Origin: Streptomyces sp. CA-210063
GTDB taxonomy: Bacteria > Actinomycetota > Actinomycetes > Streptomycetales > Streptomycetaceae
Assembly (NCBI RefSeq): GCF_024612015.1
Contig: NZ_CP102512.1
Span: 5,580,001-5,644,000 of the forward strand
Length of the DNA: 64,000 nt
Direction: 5' to 3'
A program made the translations under genes and the position numbers. The notes beneath the pieces are model-generated. The model had not been told where the DNA came from. It did no database searches and saw only the letters and a program-made list of their open reading frames with translations. Of this stretch, positions 1-9,339 are shown piece by piece; positions within the stretch are counted from its first letter, which is position 1; the number at the start of each line of letters is the position of its first letter.

Positions 1-186
1 GTTGTAGTACCAGAGGCTCTGTCCGCTCCGGTTGGAGCCGTTCTGGCACATGTTCGGGAGCAGCCAGTCGTGTACGCCGTTGACGTCCGTCGACGCGATG
101 GCGGCCGGGGCGGAGGCGAGGGTCAGGCCGCTGATCGCCATGCCGAAGGCGGCGCCTGTCAGGAGGCACTTCTTGATGGTGGGCAC
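1..186 (-). CDS. secreted protein, N-terminal part (cut by window edge)
   Basis: Only the first 62 residues are present; the gene runs off the left edge. A GTG at 186 follows an AAGGAC ribosome site about 9 bases upstream. The protein opens with basic residues (TIKKC), a hydrophobic stretch and ASAPAAIAS, a classic Sec signal peptide with cleavage near residue 31. The mature part starts STDVNGVHDWLLPNMCQNGS. I do not recognise the family; it is an exported protein of unknown function. The frame is open through the whole segment and the start is well supported. Confidence 0.6.
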   Translation of the reverse strand, partial: MPTIKKCLLTGAAFGMAISGLTLASAPAAIASTDVNGVHDWLLPNMCQNGSNRSGQSLWYYN

Positions 187-362
187 GATTCTTACGTCCT
201 TGCGCGTTGGATGCGGGACCACACGTGTGGGGCCGGGCGGTCGGTCGGTAGCCGTGAGGCCGGCTGCGAGCAGTCTTTTGTCGGCGCGAGTTGGTGCCCA
301 ACCCCGTCCAAGGGAGGAATCAACCCTTCCGAGACCCAGCGGCCCGGCCCGGCGCCCCGGCC

Positions 363-3300
363 TCAGTGGCCGCACACCTCGCGGTACGGCGCGTCGGGCA
401 CGTACGCGTGCCATTGGGCGGGTGTCAGGTCGGCGTCGCCGGTGCGGGCGCAGATCTGGGTGACGGCCCGGGCGGGGTCGATGGTGTGGCGCTGGAGTGG
501 GACGTGGGTGCCGGCCGTGTGGATGGTGGTGCTGTCGGGGCTGAAGGCGAGGGAGGTGATGGCGTCGCCGGGGGTGGTCAGCGGGCCGCCGAGGGGCTGT
601 TGGGTGGCGATGTCCCACAGCTGGAGCGTGCCGGCGTCACCGCCGACGGCCAGGGTGCGGCCGTCGGGACTGATGGCGAGGGCGCTGACTGCCTCGGCGG
701 TGTCGCCGAGCGACGTGGGGAAGACGCTGGGCAGCGTGCCCGCGCGGTGTTTCAGGGTGCCGTCCCACAGAGTGACCCGCCCGGTCTGGTCGCCCGCCGC
801 GAGCCGGGAGCCGTCGGGGGCGAAGGCGAGGGCGCCGATGTCGTCGCCCCGGACGAGGTCGTGGGCGCGCACCGTGCCGGAGGGCAGGCGCACCGTGCGG
901 TCGGCGGTGACCAAGAGCTGCCCGTCGGGGCGGATGGTCAGCTCGGCGCCGGCCGCGTCCGGGTACACGGCGGTTCTCCGGTGCCGTGCGGTGTCCCACA
1001 CTTCGTGGCTCAGCTCGCCGATGCCGGGTGTGCGCGTGGCGTACAGGGCGTGACCGCCGGGGCCCAGGGCGAGTGTGACGACCGCCCCGTCGGACGACGG
1101 CGTCGCCAGGTCCAGCGTGGTCCGCGCGTGGCCGCGGGCCATGTCCCAGAGCATGAACCGCTGCGGCGCGGTCAGGCGGCCGGGTGCGGAGACGCCGTAG
1201 GCGAAGGTGCCGCCCTCGGGGCTGAAGGCCAGCAGGGCCAGGGTGTCCTGCGCGACGACCGGCTGCTCGGGGTCGCGCGACACGGGCAGGGGTACCGGCG
1301 GCAGCGTCCGCAGCACGCGCCCGTCGCGGGTGTCGCGCAGCTGGAAGCGGTAGCCGGTGTCCCCGATGGGGGTCCCCCCGCTCGAGCGAAGCCGAGAGTG
1401 GGGGAGTTCGGCGGTGGCGAGCGTACGGCCGTCCGGGCTGAGCAGCGCGGCGTCCAGGGGGGCGTCGCGCCAAGCGGGGGTGACGGCGTTCGCGAGGTCC
1501 AGGGTGTGGACGGTGCCGCCTTCCAGGTAGCGCAGCAGCGGCCGGTCGGGGTCCCAGACGAGGCCGCCGTAGAGATGCTCGTTGTACAGAGGGTGGCGGA
1601 AGACCGGGGCGGGAGCGTCTGTCGTGGAGGAGGTGAGGCGCCACGCCCTGATCTCGCTTGCGTCGGCGGTTGCGAGGAAAGCCCCGTCCTCGCTGAAGGC
1701 GAGGCTGTGCACGCCCGGGTCCGCGAGGTCGGCGATCCGGCGTCCGGACGCGGCGTCCCAGACGTGGACGCCGCTGGGAGAAGCCAGGGCGAACCGGTCG
1801 GCGGCATCGCCCGGGCCGCCGAACGCCAGTATCGAGTGGTCGTCGTCGCAGAGGGCGCCCGCGTCCTCCCAGGCGCCGGGCAGGGTGCGGTGGCGGGCGG
1901 TGTCCCAGACCTGCGGTGCGCGGCCGGTGGGGCAGACGGCCAGCAGCCGGCCGTCGGTGCTCGGCGCGATGTTCGCGCGGCCGGTCACCCGGGTCTCGAA
2001 CAGCGGTGTGCCGTCCGCGGTCGAGTGCAGCCGCACCCGGTCGTCGTACGGACTGCTCTCCGCGTAGCCGCGGCCGTCGGGGCCGAAGTCCACGATGGCG
2101 TCGGCCGGCAGTGCCGGGCCGGTCCACCGCCCGGCGGAGATGTCCCACAGCCGTACGTCGTCGTCGGCGGCGATCACGAGCAGCCGCCCGTCGGGACCGG
2201 CTCCGACGACGATTCCGTCCGGCAGCCGGCCCGAGGCGAGCGGGCGGCGTGTGGTCACGTCCCAGGTGCGCCAGGTGCCGTCGTCGGCGCTGAGCAGGGT
2301 GCGGCCGGAGCGGGTGAGGAGGCGGGTGGGGCCGCTGCCGGGCGTCGGGTCGGTGAAGATGTCCGTTTCGGGCTGGGCGAGGGCGCCGAGCAGGGCGCGG
2401 CGGGTCTCCGGCGACTCGGCGACGCGCCAGGCGGCGACGCCGAGCAACTGGGCGGTGCGCGGATCGGTGGTGCGCAGGGCGTCGGCGACTTCCGCGACGC
2501 GGCGGGCCGCCGCTTCGGTACGACGCCGCTGGTTGTCGTGGTGCTCCCCCCAGGCGGCCAGGCCGGCGACCAGGGCCACGGCCAGGACGGCCGAGAGCGT
2601 GACCAGCAGCGCCCGGGACCGCCGCGCTGAGCGGGCGGCGGCGCGGAGCTCCGCCTCGCGGGCGTCCAGCCCGGCGGTGAGGAAGTCCCGCTCGGTCGCG
2701 GTGAGCATGCCGTCGTCGTCCGCGAACAGTTCCTCCGCGCGCGCCAGCCGCGTGCCCCGGTACAGGGTGCCGGGGTCGCGGTCGTGCTCCAGCCAGGCGC
2801 GGGTGGCCTCGGCGAGGCGGCGGTGGTGGCGCAGCCGTTCGCGGTCCTCCTCGATCCAGCCGTGCAGCCGCGGCCAGCAGGTGATCAGCGCCTCGTGGGC
2901 GAGCTGGACGCCGTCCTCGTCGGCGGTCAGCAGCCGGGCGCGGGTCAACCGGTCCACGACCACCGGTACGTCGGGATCGGCCCACTCCTCCATGTCGGCC
3001 CGGGTGAGCGGGCGCCGGGTGTCGGGGGTGCCCTGGCCCGGCTCGACCATCCGCAGCAGCAGGTGCCGGGCGGTGCGGGCCCGCTCCGGTGACAGCTGCT
3101 CGAACACCTCCTCCGCGGTCGCCGCGATCGCGCCGCGCACCCCACCTGTCGCCTGGTACCCGGCAAGGCTGAGCACCCGGCCCCGGCGCCGCCGCCAGGT
3201 CTCCAGCAGGGCGTGCGAGAGCATCGGCAGGCCGCCGGGCTCGTCGAGCACCTCCTCGACGAGCCGCGCGGTCAGCTCCCGCTCGACCAGGAGCCCGGCC

Positions 3301-4163
3301 GCCTGTGCCGGCTTGACGACCGCCTCGCGCAGTTCGTCCGCCGTCATCGGGCCGACCAGCAGGGACGCCCGGCGCAGCGAGTCCGCCAGCCCCCGGTGCT
3401 CGGCGCAGCGGGCGTAGAAATCAGCGCGTACGGCGATCACCACCCGCACCCGGCTGCCCGGGTCCCGGGCGGCGAGCAGAAGGTCGATGAACCGGTCGCG
3501 CTCCTCCCGGTCCCGGCACAGGGTGAAGACCTCCTCGAACTGGTCCACCACCACCCAGCTGTCCGGCTCGCCCTCGGCCGGGGCCAGCAGATGGCCGTAC
3601 GTGGTGGCGGGCCGTGGGCCCGGGGTGAGGATGCGCAGTACCGCCGGGCCGCCCTGGTCCGCGATCTTCTCCCGCATCCGGGGTATCAGCCCGGCCCGCA
3701 GCAGCGAGGACTTGCCGCTGCCTGACGCCCCGAACACGACCGCGAACCGGTGACCGCACACCAGCTCCCGCAACTCCTCCGCCAGCTGGTCCCGGCCGAA
3801 GAACAGGTCGCGGTCGTCCGGCTCGAAACGGGCCAGCCCCCGGTACGGCGGCGTCGCGTCCTCGGCGTCCTGCCGCGCTTCCCCCGCGACCTCGGCCTCG
3901 GCCTCCTTCCAGCGCGGCTCCCACTCGCCGGGGTCGCCCCCGCAGGCGCGCACGTACCCCTGGAGCACAGCGAGCGACGGCAGCCGGGTCCCGGCCGCGG
4001 CCTTGGACAACGTCGCCGCGGAGAACCCCGCGGTGTCGGCCATGGTCCGGTACGACGGGCTGCCCGCGGCCCGGCGCAGCTGCCGCAGCTCATGGGCGAG
4101 GCGCTGCGCCGGGCCCGCCCCGGGATCCAGCGGCCTCTCGGGACGCGCCACCGGCTCACCCAC
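363..4163 (-). CDS. XRE-type HTH / nSTAND ATPase / WD40 repeat protein
   Basis: A 1266-aa signalling ATPase. Residues 20-80 are an XRE-like helix-turn-helix (FSAATLSKAAAGTRLPSL). Residues 106-125 (YRGLARFEPDDRDLFFGRD) are the usual entry to an nSTAND1 NTPase; Walker A is GASGSGKSS (145-153) and Walker B WVVVDQFEE (203-211). A single membrane helix lies at about 518-538, and the last 650 residues carry WD40-like repeats (LAFSPDG, LAISPDGRTLAVGG, LQLWDIATQQPLGG). Members of this family are common and multi-copy in Streptomyces; they are thought to sense ligands through the beta-propeller and signal through the NTPase, but targets are unknown. It is divergent from the RIP-pectinesterase gene across 301 bases. 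No truncation is seen. Confidence 0.85.
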   Translation of the reverse strand: MGEPVARPERPLDPGAGPAQRLAHELRQLRRAAGSPSYRTMADTAGFSAATLSKAAAGTRLPSLAVLQGYVRACGGDPGEWEPRWKEAEAEVAGEARQDAEDATPPYRGLARFEPDDRDLFFGRDQLAEELRELVCGHRFAVVFGASGSGKSSLLRAGLIPRMREKIADQGGPAVLRILTPGPRPATTYGHLLAPAEGEPDSWVVVDQFEEVFTLCRDREERDRFIDLLLAARDPGSRVRVVIAVRADFYARCAEHRGLADSLRRASLLVGPMTADELREAVVKPAQAAGLLVERELTARLVEEVLDEPGGLPMLSHALLETWRRRRGRVLSLAGYQATGGVRGAIAATAEEVFEQLSPERARTARHLLLRMVEPGQGTPDTRRPLTRADMEEWADPDVPVVVDRLTRARLLTADEDGVQLAHEALITCWPRLHGWIEEDRERLRHHRRLAEATRAWLEHDRDPGTLYRGTRLARAEELFADDDGMLTATERDFLTAGLDAREAELRAAARSARRSRALLVTLSAVLAVALVAGLAAWGEHHDNQRRRTEAAARRVAEVADALRTTDPRTAQLLGVAAWRVAESPETRRALLGALAQPETDIFTDPTPGSGPTRLLTRSGRTLLSADDGTWRTWDVTTRRPLASGRLPDGIVVGAGPDGRLLVIAADDDVRLWDISAGRWTGPALPADAIVDFGPDGRGYAESSPYDDRVRLHSTADGTPLFETRVTGRANIAPSTDGRLLAVCPTGRAPQVWDTARHRTLPGAWEDAGALCDDDHSILAFGGPGDAADRFALASPSGVHVWDAASGRRIADLADPGVHSLAFSEDGAFLATADASEIRAWRLTSSTTDAPAPVFRHPLYNEHLYGGLVWDPDRPLLRYLEGGTVHTLDLANAVTPAWRDAPLDAALLSPDGRTLATAELPHSRLRSSGGTPIGDTGYRFQLRDTRDGRVLRTLPPVPLPVSRDPEQPVVAQDTLALLAFSPEGGTFAYGVSAPGRLTAPQRFMLWDMARGHARTTLDLATPSSDGAVVTLALGPGGHALYATRTPGIGELSHEVWDTARHRRTAVYPDAAGAELTIRPDGQLLVTADRTVRLPSGTVRAHDLVRGDDIGALAFAPDGSRLAAGDQTGRVTLWDGTLKHRAGTLPSVFPTSLGDTAEAVSALAISPDGRTLAVGGDAGTLQLWDIATQQPLGGPLTTPGDAITSLAFSPDSTTIHTAGTHVPLQRHTIDPARAVTQICARTGDADLTPAQWHAYVPDAPYREVCGH

Positions 4164-4464
4164 TTCCGTACAGGTTCCGCAGAGCGGTGAAAGGCTCGTG
4201 AAAGTGATTCGTAAGGCCGCTAAACATATTTCTTCAGCCGCTCGGGAGTCACCGGTTTCCGCCGAGATGTGGCGTTGATGACAGCCGCGGAACCGGCCCG
4301 CGAATCAATCCGGCGGCGCCGCGCGGGATTGATTTCCCTGATGAGAGGGGGGTGAGCAACAACGTGGGCGCTGTCAGCCTCGGCCACATCAGCCCGGACC
4401 TCGGACTCCCGGGCCTCCCGGAGTCCCTGGATCCCCGGCACACCGAGTACCTGGAGAACAGCGC
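4164..4464. other. divergent intergenic region between nSTAND and RIP-pectinesterase genes
   Basis: About 300 bases with no convincing gene. It must hold the promoters of both neighbours. The stretch around 4201-4235 (aaagtgattcgtaaggccg, then aaacatatttcttcag) is notably AT-rich for this genome, as expected of promoter DNA, but I cannot assign -35/-10 boxes with confidence. Short open frames here are weak and out of line with codon use. Confidence 0.4.
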
Positions 4465-6507
4465 ATGCCCCCTACCGACATCACGGCGCTCCCCGAACAG
4501 GGGGCACCTCAGCCACCGCCGTCACCGCCCCGTCGCCGCGCCCGCGAGGCCACCGTGGCATCGATCGTGACCACGGTCGTGCTGTCGATCTTCGCCACCC
4601 TGCTCGGCCCGCTGGGCGTCCTGCAGAGCGCGAGCGCGTCCGCGCCGGAGAAGGCCAGCATCGCCCGCTGGAAGGTCGCCGACAGGCAGAGTTACAAGGT
4701 GTTCATCGAGGCTGTCAGCAGGGCGGTGAACGTTGAGCGGGACCCCTCGGTTCCGGGCAGCTCACGGCAGATCATGCACACCAGCGGCAGCGCGGACACC
4801 AGTGGCTCCGACTACCTCCACATGGACGACTACATCAACGTCGATGTCGAGGATCAGCACAGCGAGCGGTTCGTGACACTGCGGCTGCGCAGCTCCGACC
4901 TGTACCTCATGGGCTGGTGGGCCGGCGCTCGCGGTCAGGAGCAGTACCACTACGTGGACGACCAGCCCATGCCGCCGGTCCGCGGCGACGGCGACGACAA
5001 CGGCCGCCAGCCGGTGCGAGCGCCGTTCGGGGGCAGCTACATCCGGCTTGAGCGGATGGTCGGTGAACGGAACGACCGCACCCACAGGGACTACAGCCAG
5101 GGCACGTTCAACAGCGCGGTGCTCACGCTGATCCACGCCGGCGAGAACGCCAGTGGGCGGGAGGCCCGGGATCAGGCCGGCGCCTTCCTGACGATGGCCC
5201 AGGCCGTCTCGGAGGCGGCCCGCTTCCGGCCCATGGCCAACTTCATCGCCGCCTCCCAGGTCCCGCACGCCCACAACCAGCTCGACGGCCGCTACGCGTC
5301 GATGCAGAACCGGTGGCGCGAGTTCAGCGACGACGTCAACACCATGGAGGGCAACCAGCAGAGCGTCCCACCGGAGCAGGCCCGGTCACAGTGGATCTGG
5401 CAGTACATGCCCGACACGAAGACGTTCGAGTGGAACCTCGTCTACTTCACCAGCCCGAGCGTGTACACGAGCCTGCTCTTCACCGTCCTCGGGCCCATGA
5501 GCAAGATGCCGCCCAGGAGAAAGCTGGACCAGGAGAACACGCTGGTCGTCGCCCCCGACGGCTCCGGTGACTACAGGACCGTGCAGGCCGCGATCGACGC
5601 CGTTCCCGCGAACGCGACCAAGCAGCAGGTCGTCCGCATCAACAAGGGCTCCTACCACGAGGTCATCAGCGTCCCGAAGAACAAGCCTCACCTGATGATC
5701 CAGGGCGCTACCGGCAACCCCTCCGACGTCGTCATCTGGAACAGCAGGGCCCACGGGATGCGCAAGCGCGACGGCACCCCGTACGGCACCGAGGGCAGCG
5801 CCGTGGCCTCCTTCCAGGGGAACGACCTGACCGTCTCGGGCATCTCGATCGTCAACACGTTCGACCCCAAGGCCCACCGGGAGATCGGCCCGTACGAGAC
5901 CCAGGCCGTCGCGGTCGCCGCCAAGGGCGACCGGCAGGTGTTCGTCAACGACCGGATCATCAGCACCCAGGACACCCTGCTCGTCAAGGCGCCGAAGTCC
6001 ACGGACCAGGCCCGGCAGTACTTCATCAGCTGCTTCATCAGGGGCACGGTCGACTTCATCTTCGGCAACGCCACCGCGGTGATCGACCGGTCCGACATCC
6101 AGATGCTCAGCTGGCCCGGCGGCACGGTCCTGGCGCCGAACACCGACTACCGCAAGAAGTACGGCATCCTCATCACCGACAGCGACATCGTCTCCGACGG
6201 CAAGTCGCCGCTGCGTTCGATGTACCTCGGGCGGCCGTGGCGCAACACGCCGGACGCCTGGCCCCAGGCGGTGGTCCGCAACTCCGTGGTGTACCCCCAG
6301 GTCAATGACACGCAGCCGTGGACCGACATGGTCCCCGACTACAAGTGGCAGTGGGCCCGCTTCAAGGAGTACCGGAACTCCGGCCTCGGAGCCGGCGCCG
6401 GAGCGAACGCGCCGAAGCTGACCGACGCCGAGGCCGCCGACTACACCGCCGAGAAGTACCTGGCGGGCACCGACGGATGGAACCCCGTCTGGCCGGGCAA
6501 GAAGTGA
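4465..6507 (+). CDS. secreted ribosome-inactivating protein / pectin methylesterase fusion
   Basis: A 680-aa two-domain protein. After a basic N-terminus and a hydrophobic segment (about 30-60, ending ASASA) comes a RIP domain (about 70-310), the rRNA N-glycosidase fold that removes one adenine from the sarcin-ricin loop. All five canonical active-site residues are in place: Tyr147 (SSDLYLMGWW), Tyr192 (GGSYIRLERM), Glu250 and Arg253 in the signature SEAARFRPMANFI, and Trp284 (NRWREF). From about 357 starts a family CE8 pectin methylesterase: GSGDYRTVQAAIDAVP, GSYHEV, Gln480 (QAVAVA), Gln502/Asp503 (TQDTLL), Asp530 in GTVDFIFGNATAV and Arg590 in YLGRPWR, the full catalytic set. Pectin esterase acts on plant cell walls, so the pairing suggests a plant-directed toxin or effector (inference). 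The start ATG follows ggagaacagcgc. A strong terminator lies downstream. Confidence 0.9.
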   Translation: MPPTDITALPEQGAPQPPPSPPRRRAREATVASIVTTVVLSIFATLLGPLGVLQSASASAPEKASIARWKVADRQSYKVFIEAVSRAVNVERDPSVPGSSRQIMHTSGSADTSGSDYLHMDDYINVDVEDQHSERFVTLRLRSSDLYLMGWWAGARGQEQYHYVDDQPMPPVRGDGDDNGRQPVRAPFGGSYIRLERMVGERNDRTHRDYSQGTFNSAVLTLIHAGENASGREARDQAGAFLTMAQAVSEAARFRPMANFIAASQVPHAHNQLDGRYASMQNRWREFSDDVNTMEGNQQSVPPEQARSQWIWQYMPDTKTFEWNLVYFTSPSVYTSLLFTVLGPMSKMPPRRKLDQENTLVVAPDGSGDYRTVQAAIDAVPANATKQQVVRINKGSYHEVISVPKNKPHLMIQGATGNPSDVVIWNSRAHGMRKRDGTPYGTEGSAVASFQGNDLTVSGISIVNTFDPKAHREIGPYETQAVAVAAKGDRQVFVNDRIISTQDTLLVKAPKSTDQARQYFISCFIRGTVDFIFGNATAVIDRSDIQMLSWPGGTVLAPNTDYRKKYGILITDSDIVSDGKSPLRSMYLGRPWRNTPDAWPQAVVRNSVVYPQVNDTQPWTDMVPDYKWQWARFKEYRNSGLGAGAGANAPKLTDAEAADYTAEKYLAGTDGWNPVWPGKK

Positions 6508-6577
6508 CCGCACGTGAGGTGACAGGCCCACCATCCACCGGCGGCACCCTCGCCCCCGCGGCGAGGTGAACCACGAC

Positions 6578-6608
6578 GGGGCCGGGACAGCACGACTGTC
6601 CCGGCCCC
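6578..6608 (+). terminator. intrinsic terminator after RIP-pectinesterase gene
   Basis: A perfect 13-bp GC-rich stem (6578-6590 with 6596-6608, GGGGCCGGGACAG and its complement) around the 5-base loop CACGA, about 70 bases after the stop codon. No U-tract follows, as is usual in Streptomyces. Confidence 0.8.
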
Positions 6609-7267
6609 ACCGCTGGGCTGGACATGGCTGATCGCGGTACGTGCCCAGGTTCCCAGCTTCTGCTCACGCCTTGCGCCGCCAGGCGCTGAGCAGCTCCTCG
6701 GGGCCGTACGCCGCCTGAAGCCCGGTACAGCCGGCACCGTTGCGGGAGACCGCCACCCGTACTGCTCAAGCAGTCCGCAGCCTGGGCGGTCACAACCATC
6801 GCGACCCGCACAGGTGCCGCGCACGCGACCCGCTCCAGCCGTGGAAGTGCGAAACCAGCGAGCTTTAAAGGGGCGGTGCGTGTCGCACGGCAGCACGATC
6901 CCGCCCCGTCCGCCGGGAGTCGCGGGGCGTGCGCCTGCCTGTTCAGGCGGCTGCGGAGGATACGAGATTCGAACTCGTGAGGGGTTGCCCCCCAACACGC
7001 TTTCCAAATGTTCGTCTGTGTGTTCAACGGTGGCCGGGGGTGTCCTGACCTGCAGTGCAGCCGGGGATGGTGAGGCTTCCGAACGGTGCTGTACGGCGGT
7101 GAATGCAACCAGAACTGCAACCACGGTATAGCGCATCCTGCCTGGTCAGAAGCCCAGATCCTCATCCGCCGGATTCACCGTCCGATCGTGCAAACGTCAC
7201 CAGCCGAGATCCTTGTACTCGTCCGCGGGCACGCCGATGTCCGGCACGGTCCCCGCCCCGTCGCCTG
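6609..7267. other. gene-poor left end of the tRNA-Ser island
   Basis: About 660 bases without a gene I can support. It contains the 55-bp tRNA-Ser(GGA) 3' copy (6953-7007) and, about 100 bases to its right, the phrase aaccagaactgcaaccac (7106-7125), which recurs in near-identical form at 10504-10525 just left of the next att copy. On the minus strand a short frame ending at 6664 reads PEELLSAWRRKA and may be a gene tail, but I cannot identify it. Confidence 0.35.
6953..7007 (-). repeat. attachment-site copy A: 3' end of tRNA-Ser(GGA)
   Basis: 55 bases matching the 3' portion (T-arm, variable arm, anticodon stem) of the intact tRNA-Ser(GGA) gene at 35202-35289, with a single extra C in the variable-arm C-run. 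The sequence to its right diverges at the anticodon loop, exactly where site-specific integrases of AICEs cross over. It marks the outermost scar of integrations at this tRNA. Confidence 0.85.
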
Positions 7268-7927
7268 TCACGCGCGCAGGTCGTGGGCCACCATGGCCGC
7301 CTGGACGCGGTTGGTGACGCCCAGCTCGGTGAGGATGCGGCTGACGTACGCCTTCACCGTGGACTCGCGGAGGCCGAGCAGGGCGCCGATGTCGGCGTTG
7401 GTGAGGCCGTCGGCGAGGGCGTCCAGGACTTGGCGGTCGCGTGGGGTGAGCCGCGCGGCGGCCGTGCGGGCGGCACGGGTGCGGGAGGCGTCGGGCCGGT
7501 GGAAGCGGTTGATGACGGTGCGGGTGACGGCGGGGGAGAGCATGCCGCCGCCGTCGGCGACGACACGTATCGCGCGCAGGATGTCGTCCGGGGGCGTGTC
7601 CTTGAGTAGAAAGCCCGCGGCGCCCGCCTCCAGCGCCCCGTAGACGTACTCGTCCAGGTCGAAGGTGGTGAGGACGGCCACCGACGGCGGGTGCGGCAGC
7701 GCACGCAGCGCGCTGGTCGCGGCGATGCCGTCCATGACGGGCATACGGATGTCGACCAGCGCGACATCCGTACGGTGCCGCCGCGCCTGGTCCACGGCCT
7801 CGCGCCCGTCCGCGGCTTCGCCGACCAGCTCCAGGCCGTCGTCGGTCGCCACCAGGTCGGAGAGTCCCGCTCTGACGAACGGGTCGTCGTCGACGACCAG
7901 GACCCGGATCACTCCCACTGCGTTCAC
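7268..7927 (-). CDS. LuxR/NarL-family response regulator
   Basis: 219 aa. An N-terminal receiver starts IRVLVVDDDPFVRAGL, with the phospho-acceptor Asp in DVALVDIRMPVMDG, the conserved Thr in AVLTTFD and Lys in FLLKDTPPDD. A C-terminal LuxR helix-turn-helix (LTPRDRQVLDALADGLTNAD, then LRESTVKAYVSRILTELGV) follows. It overlaps the 3' end of the upstream kinase gene by four bases (ATGA), so the two are co-translated and form a cognate pair. It lies between att copies A and B, so it is probably cargo of an old island segment. Targets are unknown. Confidence 0.9.
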   Translation of the reverse strand: MNAVGVIRVLVVDDDPFVRAGLSDLVATDDGLELVGEAADGREAVDQARRHRTDVALVDIRMPVMDGIAATSALRALPHPPSVAVLTTFDLDEYVYGALEAGAAGFLLKDTPPDDILRAIRVVADGGGMLSPAVTRTVINRFHRPDASRTRAARTAAARLTPRDRQVLDALADGLTNADIGALLGLRESTVKAYVSRILTELGVTNRVQAAMVAHDLRA

Positions 7928-9165
7928 TGTGCTGCCGCTCCCGCTTTGGTCTCCTGGGCGTCCGGTTCAGGCGTGCGCGAGGTCACGGGGAGCACGGCGT
8001 GCAGGAGGAAGCGGTCCGCCCCGGCGAAGCCCGCTGCGAACTCGCCGTTCAGGGCGGCCACACGCTCGGCGACCCCCACCAACCCGTAGCCGTGCGGAGC
8101 CGCCTCCTCCGTCCCAAAACCTTCCGGGACGACCGGGCAGGCGTTCTCGGCCCGTACCTCCACCCGCGTGCGTTCGACGGCGACGGTGAGGTCCACCGGC
8201 TTCCCCGGGGCGTGCTTACGGGCATTGGTGAGCGCTTCCTGGACGATCCGGTGCACGGCGAACCGCACCGTCGCCGGAAGCGCGGCCAAGTCGCTGGTGT
8301 CGGCGCGGGTGCCGCGTACCCGGGTACCCGCGGTCTCGGCCTGCGCGATCAGCGCGGGGATGTCGTCGGCGGTGGGGGCCAGCGGCACCGGCCCCTCCTG
8401 GTCGCGCAGCGCGCCCAGCACCGAGCGCAGGTCGTCCAGTGCGCGGGCGCTGGTATCGCGGAGCAGGCCGAGCCGCTCCTGTACGGGTTCGGACACCTCC
8501 GCACCGCGCCGCTGGAGCACTCCGCAGTGCAGCACGAGCAGGCTGAGGCGGTGGGCGAGCACGTCGTGCATTTCACGGGCGATACGGGCGCGTTCGGCCA
8601 GCCGTACCCGGTCGTCACGCAGCCGGTTCGCCGCTGCCAGGTCGTCGAGACGGCGGGCGAGGAGCCGGTTGATGTCCCGCTGGTTGCGGGAGGCCAGGCC
8701 GAAGGCGAGCGGAATGAGCAGGGAGGAACACGGCATGAAGGTGAGCAGCGGCATGTTCAGGAGCTCCCGCACCGGCCCGAAGAGGACGGGCAGGACGGCC
8801 ACACCGGTCAGGGCGAGCGCGAGGGTCGGTGGTCGCCGCACGGTCAGGTTGTAGAGCGCGACCAGGGCCGGCCACATCTGGCTCTCCAGCAGGAACCCGG
8901 CCGTGGCGACGACCGTGACCGCCACCGGCAGTCTGCGGCACAGCAGCAGTGAGGCGCACAGCACGACAGCGACGGCCAGGCCGGCCCCCCGGCCGGCGAT
9001 GATCCCGGCATCGACGGTCAGCGCCTCGCGCACCGACTTGTACGACACCAACGCGAAGCCGGCGGCCAGCAGCAGCCGCAGCTGGCCGCCGCTCAGTTCC
9101 CGGCCGTTCCACCGCCAACCGCGCCCTCGCGGCTTTGTGATCGCGCTCATCACCGTGGTTGCCAT
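7924..9165 (-). CDS. membrane sensor histidine kinase (NarL-type partner)
   Basis: About 413 aa from the ATG at 9165 (an in-frame ATG at 9225 would add 20 residues and run further into the divergent promoter region). The N-terminal half has five or so hydrophobic segments (LRLLLAAGFALVSYKSV, GAGLAVAVVLCASLLLC, PLLTFMPCSSLLIPLAFGLA). A HisKA_3 dimerisation helix follows with the phospho-His in RARIAREMHDVLAHRLS, then an HATPase domain ending HGYGLVGVAERVAALNGEF. Known biology: autophosphorylates and feeds the LuxR-type regulator encoded immediately downstream. The extracellular part is minimal, so the stimulus is probably within or at the membrane. Confidence 0.88.
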   Translation of the reverse strand: MATTVMSAITKPRGRGWRWNGRELSGGQLRLLLAAGFALVSYKSVREALTVDAGIIAGRGAGLAVAVVLCASLLLCRRLPVAVTVVATAGFLLESQMWPALVALYNLTVRRPPTLALALTGVAVLPVLFGPVRELLNMPLLTFMPCSSLLIPLAFGLASRNQRDINRLLARRLDDLAAANRLRDDRVRLAERARIAREMHDVLAHRLSLLVLHCGVLQRRGAEVSEPVQERLGLLRDTSARALDDLRSVLGALRDQEGPVPLAPTADDIPALIAQAETAGTRVRGTRADTSDLAALPATVRFAVHRIVQEALTNARKHAPGKPVDLTVAVERTRVEVRAENACPVVPEGFGTEEAAPHGYGLVGVAERVAALNGEFAAGFAGADRFLLHAVLPVTSRTPEPDAQETKAGAAAQ

Positions 9166-9339
9166 TCGCACATCGTAGGGACCGTGGCCCGTGCGCACAG
9201 TCGACGAAAGTCGGTGTTCACGCACTGCACCACCACCGTTCGTAGGTCACGGCCGACCTCCTTTCCGCGGGTGCACGGGAGCATGAGTCGGCGGAGAGTG
9301 CTCGGCAGTCGGCACCACACGAGCACTGGGAGGGCGACC

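Noticed and set aside
291..2630. Long open frames antisense to the nSTAND gene
   Set aside because: They are shadows: Gly/Arg/Val-rich text without domains, opposite a gene with clear motifs and WD40 repeats.
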